Positions 46,287 through 55,500 of a stretch of DNA of 64,000 nucleotides are shown one piece after another. The stretch's first letter is position 1. The number at the start of each line of letters is the position of its first letter. The stretch is taken from NCBI RefSeq assembly GCF_021568855.1, contig NZ_JAKGUG010000010.1, forward strand, positions 1 to 64,000, read 5' to 3'. This DNA comes from Dethiosulfovibrio russensis (GTDB taxonomy: Bacteria; Synergistota; Synergistia; Synergistales; Dethiosulfovibrionaceae). The notes beneath the pieces are model-generated. The model did no database searches. It worked only from the letters and a program-made list of their open reading frames with translations, and had not been told where the DNA came from. Made by a program: the position numbers and the translations under genes.

Positions 46287-47846
46287 ATGGAAAATCGAAT
46301 AAGAGAACTGCTGTTGGATCTATGTTCGGTTAAGAGCGTGTCCGGAACGTCCGGCGAGTCGGAAATGGGGTGGAGAATCCATTCCATTTTGGCTAAGTTG
46401 TCCTGTTTCTCCGGCGAGAGGTCGGGGAACCTGAAAACGATAGACTGTGACGGTCGCCCCGCCGTGCTGGCCTTTATGGAGGCGTCCGGCGGATCTTCCG
46501 TCACGTTGGGGCTGACCGGGCATTTCGACGTGGTCAGCGCCTCCGTTTACGGTGACTTTGCCGAGGTGGCCTTCGATCCCGAAAGAATAACAGCCGATAT
46601 CGCCATGAGGGAGCTTTCCGAGTCGGTCCGGAAGGATCTGGACGAGGGATGGCTTTTCGGGCGGGGAACCGCCGATATGAAGTGTGGCCTGGCCGTCCAT
46701 ATGGCGCTGATGGAAAAGTGGGATCGTGAGGGCGCCCCCTGTAACGTGCTGTTTCTGGCGGTCCCCGACGAGGAGAACCTGTCTCTCGGCATGAGAAAGG
46801 CCGTTCCCGAGGTAGCCCGTTTTCTGGAGGAAAGGGGCCTGAGCGTGTCGGCCTGGGTCAACGGAGAGCCCACAGTAGGTGCCAAGGGCTCTAGCTGGCC
46901 GGTTCACCGTGGGTCCATAGGCAAGGCCATGGGTTTCGTCCTTTCCGTGGGGGTGGGATCCCATGTGGGAGAGTTCTTCAAGGGAATAAGCGCCGTTCAG
47001 ATAGCAGGTCAGATAAACTCCCATCTGGAGGGAGGCCCCGAGTCGGCTGATCGGTTGGGCGATCTGATTTTTCCTCCCGCCGCCTGTCTGGGACTGGAGG
47101 CGTTGAGGGACGGTTACTCCGTTACACTCTACGACAGGGTGATGGCCCGTTATAACCTTCTCTACTGTTCCCGTTCTCCCGAGGAGCTTTTGAAGGTTCT
47201 CCTGAGCTCCGCCAGAGAGGGGCTGGCCAGGGCGATAGATCTGACCTCATGGTCCGCCAGAAAACTGGGCGGCAGCCTGTCCCTTCCGGAGTCGCAGGTG
47301 ATGACCCTTTCCGAGCTGAGAAAGGTCGCAGGAGAGGCCGATCCCGTCGGAGGGAACGTCTCGGGCTCCCCGGTAGACGTCGCCGCGGCGGAGGTGCTGT
47401 CTCTTCTGGACAAAAGCGGTCTGGAGGGGCCAATGGCGGTCGTAGGCTTTCTGCCTCCGTTATATCCTCCAACCGTGGCGGTCGACGACGAAGCCGAAGG
47501 GCGGTTGGATCGAGCTCTGGCGGCGGTGTTCGACCTCGCCAGGGAGAGGGGATACGAACCTGCGAGGGAGCCGATTTTCGAGGGCATCTCCGATCTAAGT
47601 TATCTCGGTCGTGCCGTCGGGAACGGCGATATGTCCGTCCTGAAGGAGAACATGGCGGGATGGGGCGATCTCTACGACGTGCCCTTCGAGGCCATGAAGG
47701 CGGTGCAGGCCCCGGTCTGCAACCTGGGACCCTTCGGCAAGGACGTACACAAGGCCACCGAGAGGCTGGAGCCCCACTTCGCCTTCTCCGTCCTGCCCGA
47801 CCTGGTGGAGAGACTGGCAGTGGAGTTGGCTCGGTCCAGGGCTTGA
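46287..47846 (+). CDS. rocB: RocB-like M20-family metallopeptidase
   Basis: About 519 residues. Two-zinc peptidase motifs: GHFDVVSA, GRGTADMKCGLAVHM and VPDEENLS, then a lid domain and a C-terminal catalytic segment ending in LGPFGKDVHKATERLE. Size and layout match RocB, an arginine-utilisation protein whose biochemical reaction is not settled. AAGGAGGA precedes the ATG by about 12 bases. It follows arcD after 119 bases, with a TATAAT-like box at 46186, so it may have its own promoter. Alternatively it is a dipeptidase for arginine-containing peptides. Confidence 0.78.
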   Translation: MENRIRELLLDLCSVKSVSGTSGESEMGWRIHSILAKLSCFSGERSGNLKTIDCDGRPAVLAFMEASGGSSVTLGLTGHFDVVSASVYGDFAEVAFDPERITADIAMRELSESVRKDLDEGWLFGRGTADMKCGLAVHMALMEKWDREGAPCNVLFLAVPDEENLSLGMRKAVPEVARFLEERGLSVSAWVNGEPTVGAKGSSWPVHRGSIGKAMGFVLSVGVGSHVGEFFKGISAVQIAGQINSHLEGGPESADRLGDLIFPPAACLGLEALRDGYSVTLYDRVMARYNLLYCSRSPEELLKVLLSSAREGLARAIDLTSWSARKLGGSLSLPESQVMTLSELRKVAGEADPVGGNVSGSPVDVAAAEVLSLLDKSGLEGPMAVVGFLPPLYPPTVAVDDEAEGRLDRALAAVFDLARERGYEPAREPIFEGISDLSYLGRAVGNGDMSVLKENMAGWGDLYDVPFEAMKAVQAPVCNLGPFGKDVHKATERLEPHFAFSVLPDLVERLAVELARSRA

Positions 47847-47870
47847 CAGGTCGTCTGGTAGCTGTATAAT
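47843..47870 (+). promoter_or_regulatory. promoter of the lysine T-box operon
   Basis: A perfect TTGACA (47843-47848), 16 bases, and a perfect TATAAT (47865-47870) start three bases before the rocB stop ends. The first transcribed base should be near 47877, just before Stem I of the T-box. Confidence 0.85.
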
Positions 47871-47876
47871 ACGGTT

Positions 47877-48150
47877 CAAGTTATTTTCAATATGGCTAAA
47901 GGCGATGAACCGGAAGCTCACAGGACTGAACGCGTACGACCAGAGAGAAGCCTCCATCGGCTGGAAGGGGCTTTGGACGCTGTCTTTTGGGATAAGGCCC
48001 GGCGAGCCGGAACGGAAAGGCCCTTAGGCCGTAGTACGTTTCCCGGTTGACCTCCGTCAAAGGGTCCGAGCGGGGCGTTTAGACGTCCAAGCAGGGTGGT
48101 ACCGCGGGTATTCAAGACCCGTCCCTACAGTAGGGACGGGTCTTTTTTTT
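47877..48150 (+). ncRNA. lysine T-box riboswitch
   Basis: T-box leader controlling lysA. GATGAACCGG opens Stem I, with CAGAGAG (the AG bulge) at 47941-47947 and a GGCTGGAAG distal loop region. The specifier loop is closed by a CCGG/CCGG helix (47910-47913 with 47999-48002); by analogy with glyQS, the codon is AAG at 47994-47996 (lysine), followed by the usual purine. The T-box sequence AGGGTGGTACCGCG lies at 48093-48106 with UGGU to pair with the tRNA end. The terminator is a GC-rich hairpin at 48116-48142 and eight Ts. Uncharged tRNA-Lys should open the terminator and raise lysA expression. Confidence 0.88.
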
Positions 48151-48206
48151 ATACTTTCGGTGGTGCTATGCTTGGGATGTAGACGTCCAAGCAGGGTGGT
48201 ACCGCG
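48080..48206 (+). repeat. 27-bp direct repeat of the T-box core
   Basis: Bases 48080-48106 recur without change at 48180-48206, exactly 100 bases apart. The unit is the strand before the T-box plus the whole AGGGTGGTACCGCG core. The flanks differ, so the copy is not a recent large duplication, or only this part has been kept by selection. Confidence 0.9.
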
Positions 48207-48255
48207 TGTCTTTTACGAAGGCTCGTCCCTGAATGGGATGGGTCTTCGTTTTTTT
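48180..48255 (+). ncRNA. second T-box antiterminator/terminator module without Stem I
   Basis: A second T-box core is followed by its own 14-bp terminator (48216-48229 with 48235-48248, several GU pairs) and seven Ts. Only about 30 bases separate it from the first terminator, so there is no room for a second specifier stem. It must either share the upstream Stem I or respond to the tRNA acceptor end alone. lysA starts 52 bases downstream. Confidence 0.8.
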
Positions 48256-48306
48256 GTTCCGATGGATTTTATCTTATCAGAGAGATGATGCGAGGTGGTG
48301 GGGTTT

Positions 48307-49587
48307 ATGAGCGGTATGGTTTTCGACGGGTGCGACGTGACCGAGTTGGCCGAGAGGTTCGGCACGCCCCTTTACGTGATGTCCGAGACGGAGCTAAGGC
48401 GGAGGATGAGGGCGGTCAAGAGGGCCTTTTCCGAGAGGTACGAAGACGTGGAAGTTCTCTACGCAGGCAAGGCCTTTCTGCCCAGGGCGATGTGCGCCCT
48501 GGTGAAGTCCGAGGGGTTGGGGCTGGACGTGGTTTCCTCCGGCGAGATCCATACGGCGGTGAGCGTCGGTTTCCCCATGGAGCGGGCCTATTTTCACGGC
48601 AACAACAAGACCGCCGAGGACATGGCTATGGCCATGGACGTCGGAGTGGGACGTTTCGTGGTGGACAACCGGGACGAGCTGGACCTTTTGGCCAGTATGG
48701 CCGAGGAAAGGAAGACAGAGGTCTCCGTGCTGTTCCGCCTGGCTCCCGGGGTCAGCGGCGACACCCATCGCTATATCCAGACGGCCCACACGGACTGCAA
48801 GTTCGGTATGCCCCTTCTGGGTGAGGGACTGAGGGACTGCGTCGAGACGGCTATGAAGGCTCCCTACGTTAAGCTGCTGGGGTTCCACTTCCACGTAGGG
48901 TCCCAGCTGATGGAGAACAGGGCCTATCTGGAGGCCCTGGAGGTTCTGGGAGATCTTATGAAAACCCTAAGAGAGGAGATCGGCTTCGAGACTAAAGAGC
49001 TCAACGTCGGAGGGGGCATAGGCATACCCTACGGCAAGGATCAAAGAGAGGTGGACCTGGACTCCTTCCTGGGCTGCATAGTTGAGACCGCCGAGAGGAT
49101 CTGTTCCGAGAGACGGATGCCAAGGCCCAAGTTGGTGATAGAGCCGGGCAGATGGATAGCCGGTCCGTCTGGCATAACCCTGTACCGGGTCGGTACGGTA
49201 AAGGAGATACCGGGGATAAGGACCTACGTCAGCGTCGACGGAGGCATGGCGGACAACCCCAGGCCCTCCCTGTATCAGGCCGAGTATCGATGTGTTCTGG
49301 CGAACAGGATGGACGATCCGGCCGATTCGGTGGTGACGGTGGCAGGCAGATGCTGCGAGTCCGGCGATATCCTGATAAAGGACGCCGAGCTGCCTCTCCC
49401 CGAAAGGGGCGACGTCGTGGCGGTATTCGACACAGGAGCCTATAACTTTTCCATGGCGAGCGGATACAACAGGCTCAAACGCCCGGCGGTGGTTCTGGTC
49501 AAAGACGGCGAGGCACGGTGCATCGTTGAGCGTCAGTCCTTCGACGATCTGATAAAAGGCGAATCGGTTCCGGAGGATTTGCTTTGA
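48307..49587 (+). CDS. lysA: diaminopimelate decarboxylase
   Basis: 426-residue fold-type III PLP enzyme making lysine from meso-diaminopimelate. PLP lysine Lys55 in VLYAGKAFLP, FHFHVGSQ, the phosphate-binding NVGGGIGIPY, EPGRWIAG and the catalytic GRCCESGDIL. The lysine-specifier T-box upstream supports lysA over other decarboxylases of this fold. ATG at 48307 is preferred (GGTGGGG upstream); GTG at 48295 or 48298 are possible. An NhaC-type transporter gene and dapF follow. Confidence 0.93.
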   Translation: MSGMVFDGCDVTELAERFGTPLYVMSETELRRRMRAVKRAFSERYEDVEVLYAGKAFLPRAMCALVKSEGLGLDVVSSGEIHTAVSVGFPMERAYFHGNNKTAEDMAMAMDVGVGRFVVDNRDELDLLASMAEERKTEVSVLFRLAPGVSGDTHRYIQTAHTDCKFGMPLLGEGLRDCVETAMKAPYVKLLGFHFHVGSQLMENRAYLEALEVLGDLMKTLREEIGFETKELNVGGGIGIPYGKDQREVDLDSFLGCIVETAERICSERRMPRPKLVIEPGRWIAGPSGITLYRVGTVKEIPGIRTYVSVDGGMADNPRPSLYQAEYRCVLANRMDDPADSVVTVAGRCCESGDILIKDAELPLPERGDVVAVFDTGAYNFSMASGYNRLKRPAVVLVKDGEARCIVERQSFDDLIKGESVPEDLL

Positions 49588-49615
49588 TATTTCATTTTTT
49601 CAGGAGGTTATAGTT

Positions 49616-51298
49616 ATGAGATCGATCTACCGTTTTTCTTCCGCCCTGGTCCTGTCTCTGGCATGGGCCCGGTGTGCTTTCGCCGCCGACGGCGTCGTTC
49701 CCGACTTCGGCGTGTTGTCCCTTCTTCCTCCCGTCATAGCCATAGGCCTGTGCGTGGTGACAAAGGAGGTAATCCCCGCCCTCTTCGTAGGTTCCTGGGT
49801 GGCCGGAACCATGTTGGCCGGATGGAATCCGGTGGTGGGCTTCGGCAACGCGGTCGAGTCGCTCTGGAACGGTTTGGGCGATCCCTGGGGGGCCAGGATA
49901 GTCCTTACCTGTCTCACCATGGGAGGCCTGGTCGGGGTCATGCAGGTCGGAGGAGGGGTGGACGCGGCGGTGCGGTGGCTCTCCAAGAAGATCTCCAGCA
50001 GCAGACGTGCCATGTTCTTCACCGAGCTGTCCGGGTTCGTCATCTTCTTCGAGGACTACGTCAACACCGCCGTGGTGGGGACGACGATGGCCCCAGTGTC
50101 CGATCGCTACAGAGTGTCCAAGGAGAAGCTCTCCTACATAGTGGACAGCACGGCGGCTCCTATCGCCTGTATAGCCGGGATCTCCTCCTGGGTGGCCTAT
50201 ATGGTGGGCCAGATAGGTATGCAGTTCAACGAGCTTGGCATAGAGGCGTCGGCCTACGTGACCTATCTGAAATCCATCCCCTTCGTCATCTACAACGTGG
50301 TGGCGCTGGCCTTGCTGACCTACGTGGTGCTCTCCGGCAGGGATTTCGGCCCCATGCTGACGGCGGAGAGGCGGGCAAGAAAGACCGGAAAGCTTCTGAG
50401 GGAGGGAGCTCAGCCTCTGAGTTCCACCGACGCCGACCCGGATCTGTCCCCTGCGGACGAGACTCCCAGGAGGGTGATAAACTTCGTCCTTCCCCTGTTT
50501 TTCCTTATAGGGACTATCTTCTCCATGCTGGTGATCACCGGAGGATGGCCCAACGTTGGTCTGGCAGAGGCCATTGGAGAGGGAAGCAGTTCCAAGGCCC
50601 TGGTCTACGGTGCCTTCGGAGGAACCTTCATGACCATAGTCCTCTACTCGCTACAGGGGTTGGCCCCTCTCAGCAGCATGTTCAGGGGCTTCATGAAGGG
50701 AGCTCAGTCCATCTTCGTGGGATCGCTCATACTGATCTTCGCCTGGGGAATAGGCTCGGCCATAAAGTCGGTGGGAACTGCGGGATACATAGTATCGGTG
50801 GCGGGAGATATCCTCAGCCCAGGCTGGATACCTCTTCTGACCTTCTTCGTCGGAGCGGTCATCTCCTTCTGTACCGGGACCTCCTACGGAACCATGGGCA
50901 TACTGATGCCTATCGTGGTACCCCTGGTGGCGTCCGTTTCGGCCAACGGAGGGGTGGATCCCATGACCCACATGGTTCCCACTATAGGGGCGGTCTTCGC
51001 CGGGGCGGTATGGGGCGACCACTGTAGCCCCATATCGGATACGACGATAATGTCCTCCATGTTCAGCGGGGCGGACCACATGGATCACGTCAACACCCAG
51101 GCACCTTACGCCATGTTGGCGGCGGTTGGGGCCGGTGCCGGCTATGTCGGGGTCGCCATGGGGCTGGGTGCCCCTCTGTGTCTTCTTCTGGCCGTCACGG
51201 TGGCCCTGGTGTCCTTCCACGTGATATCCAGTCCCGTGGAGGATTACCGTCCGGAGCAGGCTTTCGCCCGATCGGTATCGACCGGTTCTGCCGATTGA
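49616..51298 (+). CDS. NhaC-family transporter, candidate lysine transporter
   Basis: 560 residues, about twelve membrane helices after an N-terminal signal-like segment (1-24, CAFA). NhaC family signatures include the long GLVGVMQVGGGVDAAV region and FCTGTSYGTMGILMPIV and AGAVWGDHCSPISDTT. NhaC proteins are usually Na+/H+ or substrate antiporters. Placed between lysA and dapF behind a lysine T-box, it is probably a lysine or diaminopimelate transporter; NhaC-type members have been proposed as lysine transporters (LysW) from riboswitch linkage in other bacteria. AGGAGG precedes the ATG. Confidence 0.8.
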   Translation: MRSIYRFSSALVLSLAWARCAFAADGVVPDFGVLSLLPPVIAIGLCVVTKEVIPALFVGSWVAGTMLAGWNPVVGFGNAVESLWNGLGDPWGARIVLTCLTMGGLVGVMQVGGGVDAAVRWLSKKISSSRRAMFFTELSGFVIFFEDYVNTAVVGTTMAPVSDRYRVSKEKLSYIVDSTAAPIACIAGISSWVAYMVGQIGMQFNELGIEASAYVTYLKSIPFVIYNVVALALLTYVVLSGRDFGPMLTAERRARKTGKLLREGAQPLSSTDADPDLSPADETPRRVINFVLPLFFLIGTIFSMLVITGGWPNVGLAEAIGEGSSSKALVYGAFGGTFMTIVLYSLQGLAPLSSMFRGFMKGAQSIFVGSLILIFAWGIGSAIKSVGTAGYIVSVAGDILSPGWIPLLTFFVGAVISFCTGTSYGTMGILMPIVVPLVASVSANGGVDPMTHMVPTIGAVFAGAVWGDHCSPISDTTIMSSMFSGADHMDHVNTQAPYAMLAAVGAGAGYVGVAMGLGAPLCLLLAVTVALVSFHVISSPVEDYRPEQAFARSVSTGSAD

Positions 51299-51365
51299 GG
51301 ATTAGGATGTATTATAGGGGTGGGGCGACCTGCCCCTTTCTATTTACGGTAGGGAGGTGATCCCG

Positions 51366-52178
51366 TTGAATTTCTGGAAGATGAACGGCAACGGGAACGA
51401 TTTCGTGGTGATCGACAGGGACGGCATGGCCTACGGACAGCTGGTGGACCTGACCAGACGGGTCTGTCGTAGAAGGAGATCCATAGGAGCCGACGGGGTC
51501 TTGGTGGTTGAGCCGTCGGATAACAGCGATTTTAGGATGAGGGTGTTCAACTCGGACGGTTCGGAGGGCGAGATGTGCGGCAACGGTGCCCGCTGCATAG
51601 CCCGTTACGCCTTCGAGAGAGGGATAGCTCCTTTCGAGATGTCTTTCGAGACGATCGCAGGGATAATGAAGGCCAGAGTCGAGGGCAGCTTCGTCAACCT
51701 GGATATGGGCGAGGTCGATCTGGAAAAGGGATGGTTTGGTCGAAAGGTGCCTATGGATGGAGGAGAGGTGGAGGCGGATTTCCTGATCGTAGGGGTGCCT
51801 CACCTGGTGATCTATCTGGAGGACCCGGAAAAGGTCGACCGAGAGGACCTGATCCGATGGGGTAGGGCTCTCCGGGAGGATCGGGGGCTTTTCCCCGAGG
51901 GAACCAACGTGAACTTCGTCGGCCCTGTGGACCGGCGGTCTCTTAAGGTGTGGACCTACGAGAGAGGGGTGGAGGACCTGACCGATTCCTGCGGCACCGG
52001 TTCCTGCGCCTCTGCGGTGGCGGCGGTAAGACGGCTGGACCTGGAGTCGCCCGTGACGGTCTACAACCCCGGAGGGGTCAACATAGTGACGGCCAACTTC
52101 AGGGAGGATCTCTGCGATATAGTGCTGGGAGGCGAGACGGCCGTCGTCGCCAAGGGGACAATAGAGGAGGAGGCCTAG
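51366..52178 (+). CDS. dapF: diaminopimelate epimerase
   Basis: 270-residue cofactor-free racemase converting LL- to meso-diaminopimelate. The two active-site cysteines are Cys71 (EMCGNGARC) and Cys209 (TDSCGTGSC). TTG at 51366 is the start: AGGGAGG ends 8 bases before it, while the in-frame GTG at 51357 overlaps that site. A small GGGGC/GCCCC hairpin (51322-51336) lies between the transporter and this gene. Its end overlaps the next minus-strand gene by four bases. Confidence 0.94.
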   Translation: MNFWKMNGNGNDFVVIDRDGMAYGQLVDLTRRVCRRRRSIGADGVLVVEPSDNSDFRMRVFNSDGSEGEMCGNGARCIARYAFERGIAPFEMSFETIAGIMKARVEGSFVNLDMGEVDLEKGWFGRKVPMDGGEVEADFLIVGVPHLVIYLEDPEKVDREDLIRWGRALREDRGLFPEGTNVNFVGPVDRRSLKVWTYERGVEDLTDSCGTGSCASAVAAVRRLDLESPVTVYNPGGVNIVTANFREDLCDIVLGGETAVVAKGTIEEEA

Positions 52179-52450
52179 GCCTCCTCCTTTTCGTCTTTTT
52201 CTTCCTCCGAGGTATCGTCGCCCATCAGATCATCCAGGGATAGATCCAGCGAGATGTCGTGAAGTTTGTCCGCTACCTCTATGTTGTGAAGGAACAGCTT
52301 TTCCTCCGCCTGTCTTACCAGCTCGTTCTCTTCGGCCTCTCTTATGTCCGCCTGGAAGGTGACTGGGCAGTACTTGGTGGCTCCTGCCACCTCTTCGAAG
52401 ACCTTCTTCTCCTTGCGCTCTTCTTTTTTGTCTTTTTCGTTTTGAGTCAT
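52175..52450 (-). CDS. small acidic protein, unknown
   Basis: 91 residues. Lysine/glutamate-rich N-terminus, a central segment with one cysteine (EVAGATKYCPVTFQADIREAEENELVRQAEEKLFLHNIEVADKL; read here at 21-65) and a very acidic C-terminal tail. ATG at 52448-52450 is preferred, with GGGGGGTG about 8 bases upstream; an in-frame start at 52507 is weaker. Convergent with dapF (4-base overlap). No family recognised. Confidence 0.6.
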   Translation of the reverse strand: MTQNEKDKKEERKEKKVFEEVAGATKYCPVTFQADIREAEENELVRQAEEKLFLHNIEVADKLHDISLDLSLDDLMGDDTSEEEKDEKEEA

Positions 52451-52523
52451 CTCCGGAACACCCCCCCGATTTAAGTTCATCCTATAACAGAGAGCCCCGG
52501 CGGTCAACGCTTTCGTTACGTCG

Positions 52524-52548
52524 TCGTGCTATACTCGGGTCAGCACGA
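52524..52548 (+). promoter_or_regulatory. inverted repeat over a -10 box before the AsmA-like gene
   Basis: TCGTGCT (52524-52530) and AGCACGA (52542-52548) form a 7-bp inverted repeat 11 bases apart that covers a TATACT box (52529-52534). It could be an operator or a short leader hairpin. The start codon is 22 bases further on. Confidence 0.35.
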
Positions 52549-52569
52549 TAGACATAAGGAGGGTGTGAA

Positions 52570-55500
52570 ATGAGTAAAAAAACCGCTGTCGGACTTTCGT
52601 TAGCTGTTCTCGTGGTCGCGGCCGGATTTTTGCTGGCCGTGACAGACCTAGGCACGGGGGTCGTCAAGAGCCAGGCTACCAAGATACTCTCTCAGACTCT
52701 GGAGGCGAAGGTCTCCATGGGAGAGGTCTCGGGCAACCCGGTCAAGGGATACGATATCAGGAATTTGGATATCGTGAAGGACGGAGAGTACTCTTTAAAG
52801 GTCCCCTCTATAGAGATCAAGACCAATCTGATGGGTATTCTTGGAAAGGGGGCCCTGGTCAGGCGTCTTTCGCTGGTCGGACTGGATACCGATCCGGACC
52901 AGATTCAGGCATTGATCGACGGCCTTCCGAGGTCGGAGGGGAGCGAGCCATCTTCCATACCCGTGGAGATAGTCGAGCTCAAGGACTCCTCCTTGACTTT
53001 GCCAGGAGGGGATCTCGAGATATCCCTGCTATCCGCTGCCTTAAACCAGGGAGAGTTTCTGAACGTAGGGTTGAAACTCGATCTGTCCTATCTGGGACTT
53101 CCTGTGAAGGGCGATATATCCGCATTGTACGGAGGGTCGATGGCTACCATCGAATCCTCCAAGCTGTCGGTCGGTTCCGGCTCAGTGTCGGTGAAGGGCG
53201 ATCTGCTGCCCGATCTGGCCGCCGACGGTACAGTCGACGGGCTTAAGCTGGAGGAGCTGGCCAAGCTGTGGCCTCCTCTGGCCGAAGGTGCCATGGAGGG
53301 ATCGGCTTCCCTTGCCGTAAAGGCCGGAGGTTCTTTGACCGCTCCGGTACTGTCCGGAACCATGGGCTTCGACGGCAAGCTGGCCTCGGTCCCGGTCAAG
53401 GACTTGAAGGGTAACTGGAGCTATCAGGATATGTCCATTGAGGTCTCGTCTCTGAAGGCTGCCGTGGCGGGAGTCCCCCTCTCTGGAGGTTTTTCCGCTC
53501 TTTTCGGACCTGGCAAGCCCAAGGTAACACTCAAGTTGGACGCCTCCGATGCCGATCTTGGCAAGCTCAGGGGCACCTATTCTCAGATCCCCAAGGAAGT
53601 CTCGGGTGTGATCGATTCTATAGCGGTGGATCTCAGCGGCCCGGTAGACGGATTGAAGGGTACGATAAAGGCCCGAGCCGAGAGCCTTTCCCTCTGGGGC
53701 CAGTCCCTATCTCAGAGCTGGATCTCGGTTGTCATGGATTCCAAAGGGGTGGCCAAGCTGTCGTCAAAGACGGTTCTTCAGGGGCAGCCGGCCTATCTCG
53801 AGGGCACCGTTTCCTTCCTGGGCGATTCCCCTCAGGCCGACTTGCTTTTGAAGGCCAGAAAGGTCTCCACCAAGCTGGTGGCGGCCCTCTCCGGTGCGGA
53901 TATACCGATGGAAGGGGATCTGGACCTGGACGTGACGGTCAAGGGACCTCTGTCCGGCCCCTCTATCAAGGGTAAGGTAAGCTCGCCCTCTTTGTCCGGA
54001 TTCGGACAGACCATAGGAAAGCCTTCGGTCAGCTTCGCCCTGAAGGGATCCGACCTGGAGATCCCCTCCGCCAAGGCAGAGTGGTTCGGAGCTCCTATCA
54101 CAGCTTCCGGTCTGGTCTCGACCGGGGGTAAGTCGCCTAAACTTTCCATGAAGGGGAAGCTGGGCGGTCTGGACCTCGCCAAGGTGGCTGCCGGATTCGA
54201 CCTGCCCAGCGGCCTTCTATCCGGGTTGATCGACGGTTCGTTGAACCTCGACGGCCCTCTGGACGGCCTCGGGGTGGACCTGGCACTGTCTTCGGGAAAA
54301 CTTTCCCTGGCGGGGGTGTCGGTGGAGAAGGTAGACCTAGGTCTTACCGGCGATTCGTCGGCTCTCAAGGTCTCCAGGGGGTCGGCGATGGTCTCCGGCG
54401 GCTCTGTTGAGGCGTCGGGCTCGATATCCCTGGTGGACGGTCCCGTTTTGGACTTGGCCCTGGAGGGTTCGAAGATAATGTTGGAGAAGGCCGTCGACCT
54501 GCCTCTCAAGGCAGCCGTTTCCGGTACCGTAAGGGCAAAGGGCCCCGCCGCCTCTCCGGAGGTGTCCATGGCTCTGTCCAGCCCCAAGGTCGTGGCCTGG
54601 GGCGTCGGAGTCGACGGGGTGTCGGCCTCTCTGGTCTATAAAGACGGCGTGGTGGACCTCAAGGAGGCTGTCGCCTCGGTTGGAGGAAGCCCTCTGTCCC
54701 TCAAGGGAAATATGAACGCCTCGGGGTCGGTGCCCAAGGGTAGTTTCGAGCTTTCCGGGCCGGACCTGGATCTCTCCAAGGCTACCAAGGACATCGTCGA
54801 CGCCGACGCCTACGGAATAGGGGGCAAGCTGTCCGTGGTCTTCAAGGGAACCTTCGAGGGAGAGAAGGGCAGCGGATCGGGATACGTCAAGTCTCCTTCA
54901 CTCACGGTCATGAACATGGCGATCAAGAACCTGAACTGTCCTCTCAAGCTGGCTGGGACCAAGCTGGATATTTCCGAGGCCACCGCCGATCTGTATGGCG
55001 GAAAGGTGAGCAGCTCGGGGTTGATCGACCTCGGCACGATGAAGTTTTCCAAGAAGGTTTCCCTGTCCGGAACCGACGTGGCTCCTCTCATAAAGGACTT
55101 CGCCGGTACCAAGGGAACGGTGACGGGAACGGCCAAGGCTAATTTTTCCGCATCAGGCGTTCTAAGTCCCTTCGCCATGAAGGGAGAGGGCACCCTTGAC
55201 CTTGGCGGCGGCAGGCTGATAGGCTTCCCCATCGCCGATGTAGCGGCGTCGCTTCACGGTTCCGACGGCATCTCCTACGCCAAGGGGCACGGCGATTTTC
55301 GAGTGGTGGACACGGTGCTACACCTGGACAAGGGAACCCTGGTCACCGCCAGAGAGGGCGACCGGATATACAGGACCATGGCTGTGGTCGGGACGGTCGG
55401 TCCGGATAAGAAACTGAATCTGTCCTGCTCCGGAGAGGTCAACGTCAAGCTCCTCAACGCTGCTGTCGGAGCCGGTATCGGCGGTCTGGCCGGCGGCGGA

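Noticed and set aside
48180-48255. A second, complete tandem T-box
   Set aside because: Only about 30 bases lie between the first terminator and the second core, so no second Stem I can exist.
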